From Struthio camelus (lineage: Eukaryota; Chordata; Aves; Struthioniformes; Struthionidae): a DNA stretch of 64,000 bases. A program made the translations under genes and the position numbers. Of this stretch, positions 62,722 to 64,000 are shown piece by piece; the first letter of the stretch is position 1, and each line of letters opens with the position of its first letter. Location: NCBI RefSeq assembly GCF_040807025.1, contig NC_090942.1, forward strand, positions 193,806,247 through 193,870,246, in the 5' to 3' direction. Below the pieces are notes generated by a model, which ran no database searches, had not been told where the DNA came from, and saw only the letters and a program-made list of their open reading frames with translations.

Positions 62722-63666
62722 GCCCAAAGATCTGTCACCCATGAGATGCAGCCAGCAACAACCTGCCCGGTGGCTTCCTGGGGCTTCCGGGGCAGCCGGT
62801 GTGCAGCACGCTCCATTTCTCACAGCTCCATTGCTAGCCAAGCTTTATTAGCGCCTGAAGGTAGGACTTCTAGGTAAACCCATTTATTATTTTTATTGCT
62901 GCCTCAACAAAAGCATTCCCAGTATCAGGAGAGTTATATGGGCTCATATGGAAGAGACAGACTCTGGCATCAGTAAAATTTCTATCATTTGGATTATTAT
63001 ATGTTCTAAATAAACCCTTAGGTGTCATGGTTTCTGCTAGTTAACATCAGTCAAACTGCTCCCCTCACTCATCAATTAATGTTCATAATGAAAATCTACC
63101 TGGCCAGTTTGCCTCACCAGGCAAATTTACCATGTTTGTCATCATGGCATCTGAATATCCACTGCTATAATTGCATGCAAAGGAAGAGATTGTCCATGGT
63201 ATGATTTTTTTTTCTCATCCCCCTGAGATAGCCAGAAGAAAACAGCAGTGAGAAATAAAATCTTGCTGCTCTTAAACATGTCAGCCACAGCCACCAAGGA
63301 ACTAAAGAAACAAACTTTTCTTATTAAACTGTAAATCACAGGTGCCATATTTAAAGGATTATGTTGGACTATTTACGTTTTACTACATTAGATCAGCATT
63401 ATCTTTTTTCTTTTTTTAAAGACTAACAAAAGAACTGGACTCCAACTGCTTTTATGAGTTTAAATCTTTGGGACGTGAAGAGCCAGCCCAACCAGTCCCA
63501 GCTACATGTGTTTCTGTGTCATGGCAGACCTGCAAAGGCGGGTCCCTTTCCTATCCCAAAAAGTTTGCAGGAAGCCAGGCTGGAAGTTGCTTACACATCA
63601 TGACAAATATTTGTAGCTGTTGCAATTGTTATAGAGCTCTCAGTTATTTTGTGAGGGGAGAAGGCA

Positions 63667-63694
63667 AGTACTTAAAAGTACTTAAAAGTACTTA
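63667..63694 (+). repeat. 2.8 x 10-bp tandem repeat
   Basis: The unit agtacttaaa is repeated twice exactly, followed by a partial third copy. Confidence 0.9.
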
Positions 63695-64000
63695 TTATGT
63701 GGGAAAGTCCAGATGACAAAACACTACATTAGCAATAACGCTGCACCAGTTATAACATAGCTGTCCCATAATACAGCTAAAAATACAGTGTAGCTGGGAT
63801 CTTACTGTGTTTTGCGTGTTTTCCCAAATATCTGAGAATAATAGCTTTTGGACACAGTTAAGCAAAAGGTTTAACAAGGCTTAGGCACAGCCCTAAAACA
63901 ATACTATTTTTTACCATTATTACTTTCATTTTTAAATAGGCCTTTCAAAGTATTTCAGGAATACATAGTGTCTTCGGTGCATGCACTAGCTGCTTTAGAA

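Larger units (their letters stand above)
52420..64000. other. Intergenic DNA downstream of CCDC70
   Basis: No supported gene; no ATP7B exon was recognised. Contents include a possible CR1 3' remnant (about 53691-53775, plus strand 'agagatggaaatgacctcataggccattcgatccca'), a CT tract (55834-55850), a GT tract (near 56345), a TTA microsatellite, a short MIR-like piece near 59115, a perfect palindrome (61446-61465), a G-rich purine block (62410-62540) and two short tandem repeats (62689 and 63667). The longest open frame (199 codons, minus, 62242-62841) lies opposite the purine-rich block and is low complexity. Confidence 0.55.

Noticed and set aside
62242-62841. 199-codon minus-strand open frame, one of the longest in the window
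   Set aside because: It lies opposite a purine-rich G block, and the translation is low-complexity Pro/Ser/His with no domain. GC-rich skew explains the lack of stops.
54000-64000. Search for ATP7B 3' exons on the minus strand, expected by synteny
   Set aside because: No P-type ATPase motif or ATP7B C-terminal sequence was recognised; the gene probably lies beyond the right edge.
1-64000. CRISPR array, operons, insertion sequences or phage modules
   Set aside because: The window is vertebrate nuclear DNA; no regularly spaced repeats or prokaryotic gene structure are present. No tRNA or rRNA gene was recognised either.

Overview
This is vertebrate nuclear DNA, almost certainly from a bird. 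The genes are split into small exons with GT/AG introns, there is a CpG-island promoter, exons are sparse, and the interspersed repeats are CR1 LINEs. One CR1 copy (about 37722-38478) ends in the tandem ATTCTGTGATT-type tail typical of avian CR1. Nothing looks prokaryotic, and most long open frames here are chance frames in introns or intergenic DNA.

Three protein-coding genes can be supported, in the order known from human 13q14.3. (1) DHRS12, an SDR-family oxidoreductase, lies on the minus strand. Its first two coding exons (1668-1723 and 1098-1231) lie in a CpG island at about 960-2430, and the rest of the gene runs off the left edge. (2) TMEM272, a four-helix membrane protein, lies on the minus strand. 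Four coding exons (29505-29562, 21481-21540, 15447-15529, 11721-12083) join in consistent phases to a predicted 187-residue protein. Its 5' noncoding exon and promoter are not established; a CpG-rich patch at 33.95-34.1 kb with a possible splice donor is a candidate. (3) CCDC70 lies on the plus strand, with the whole coding sequence in one exon (51640-52278, 212 codons). It is built from about 22 seven-residue repeats and has a poly(A) signal at 52414.

Region by region: 1-1097 is DHRS12 intron; 0.96-2.4 kb is the CpG island; 2.4-11.7 kb is intergenic; 11.7-29.6 kb is TMEM272, mostly introns with old CR1 and MIR-like remnants; 29.6-51.6 kb is intergenic with one younger CR1; 51.6-52.4 kb is CCDC70; 52.4-64 kb is intergenic. 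In human the next gene would be ATP7B on the minus strand, but no ATP7B exon was recognised here.

The three genes are not known to act together; this is conserved synteny, not a functional cluster. I did not find a convincing new biological system. The observations most worth a second look are the graded heptad array of CCDC70, the short-intron alternative exon candidate in TMEM272, the candidate divergent exon at the DHRS12 island, and a few strong structure-forming sequences (hairpins and G-quadruplexes). No alignment or database search was run; family names come from recognition of the protein sequences.
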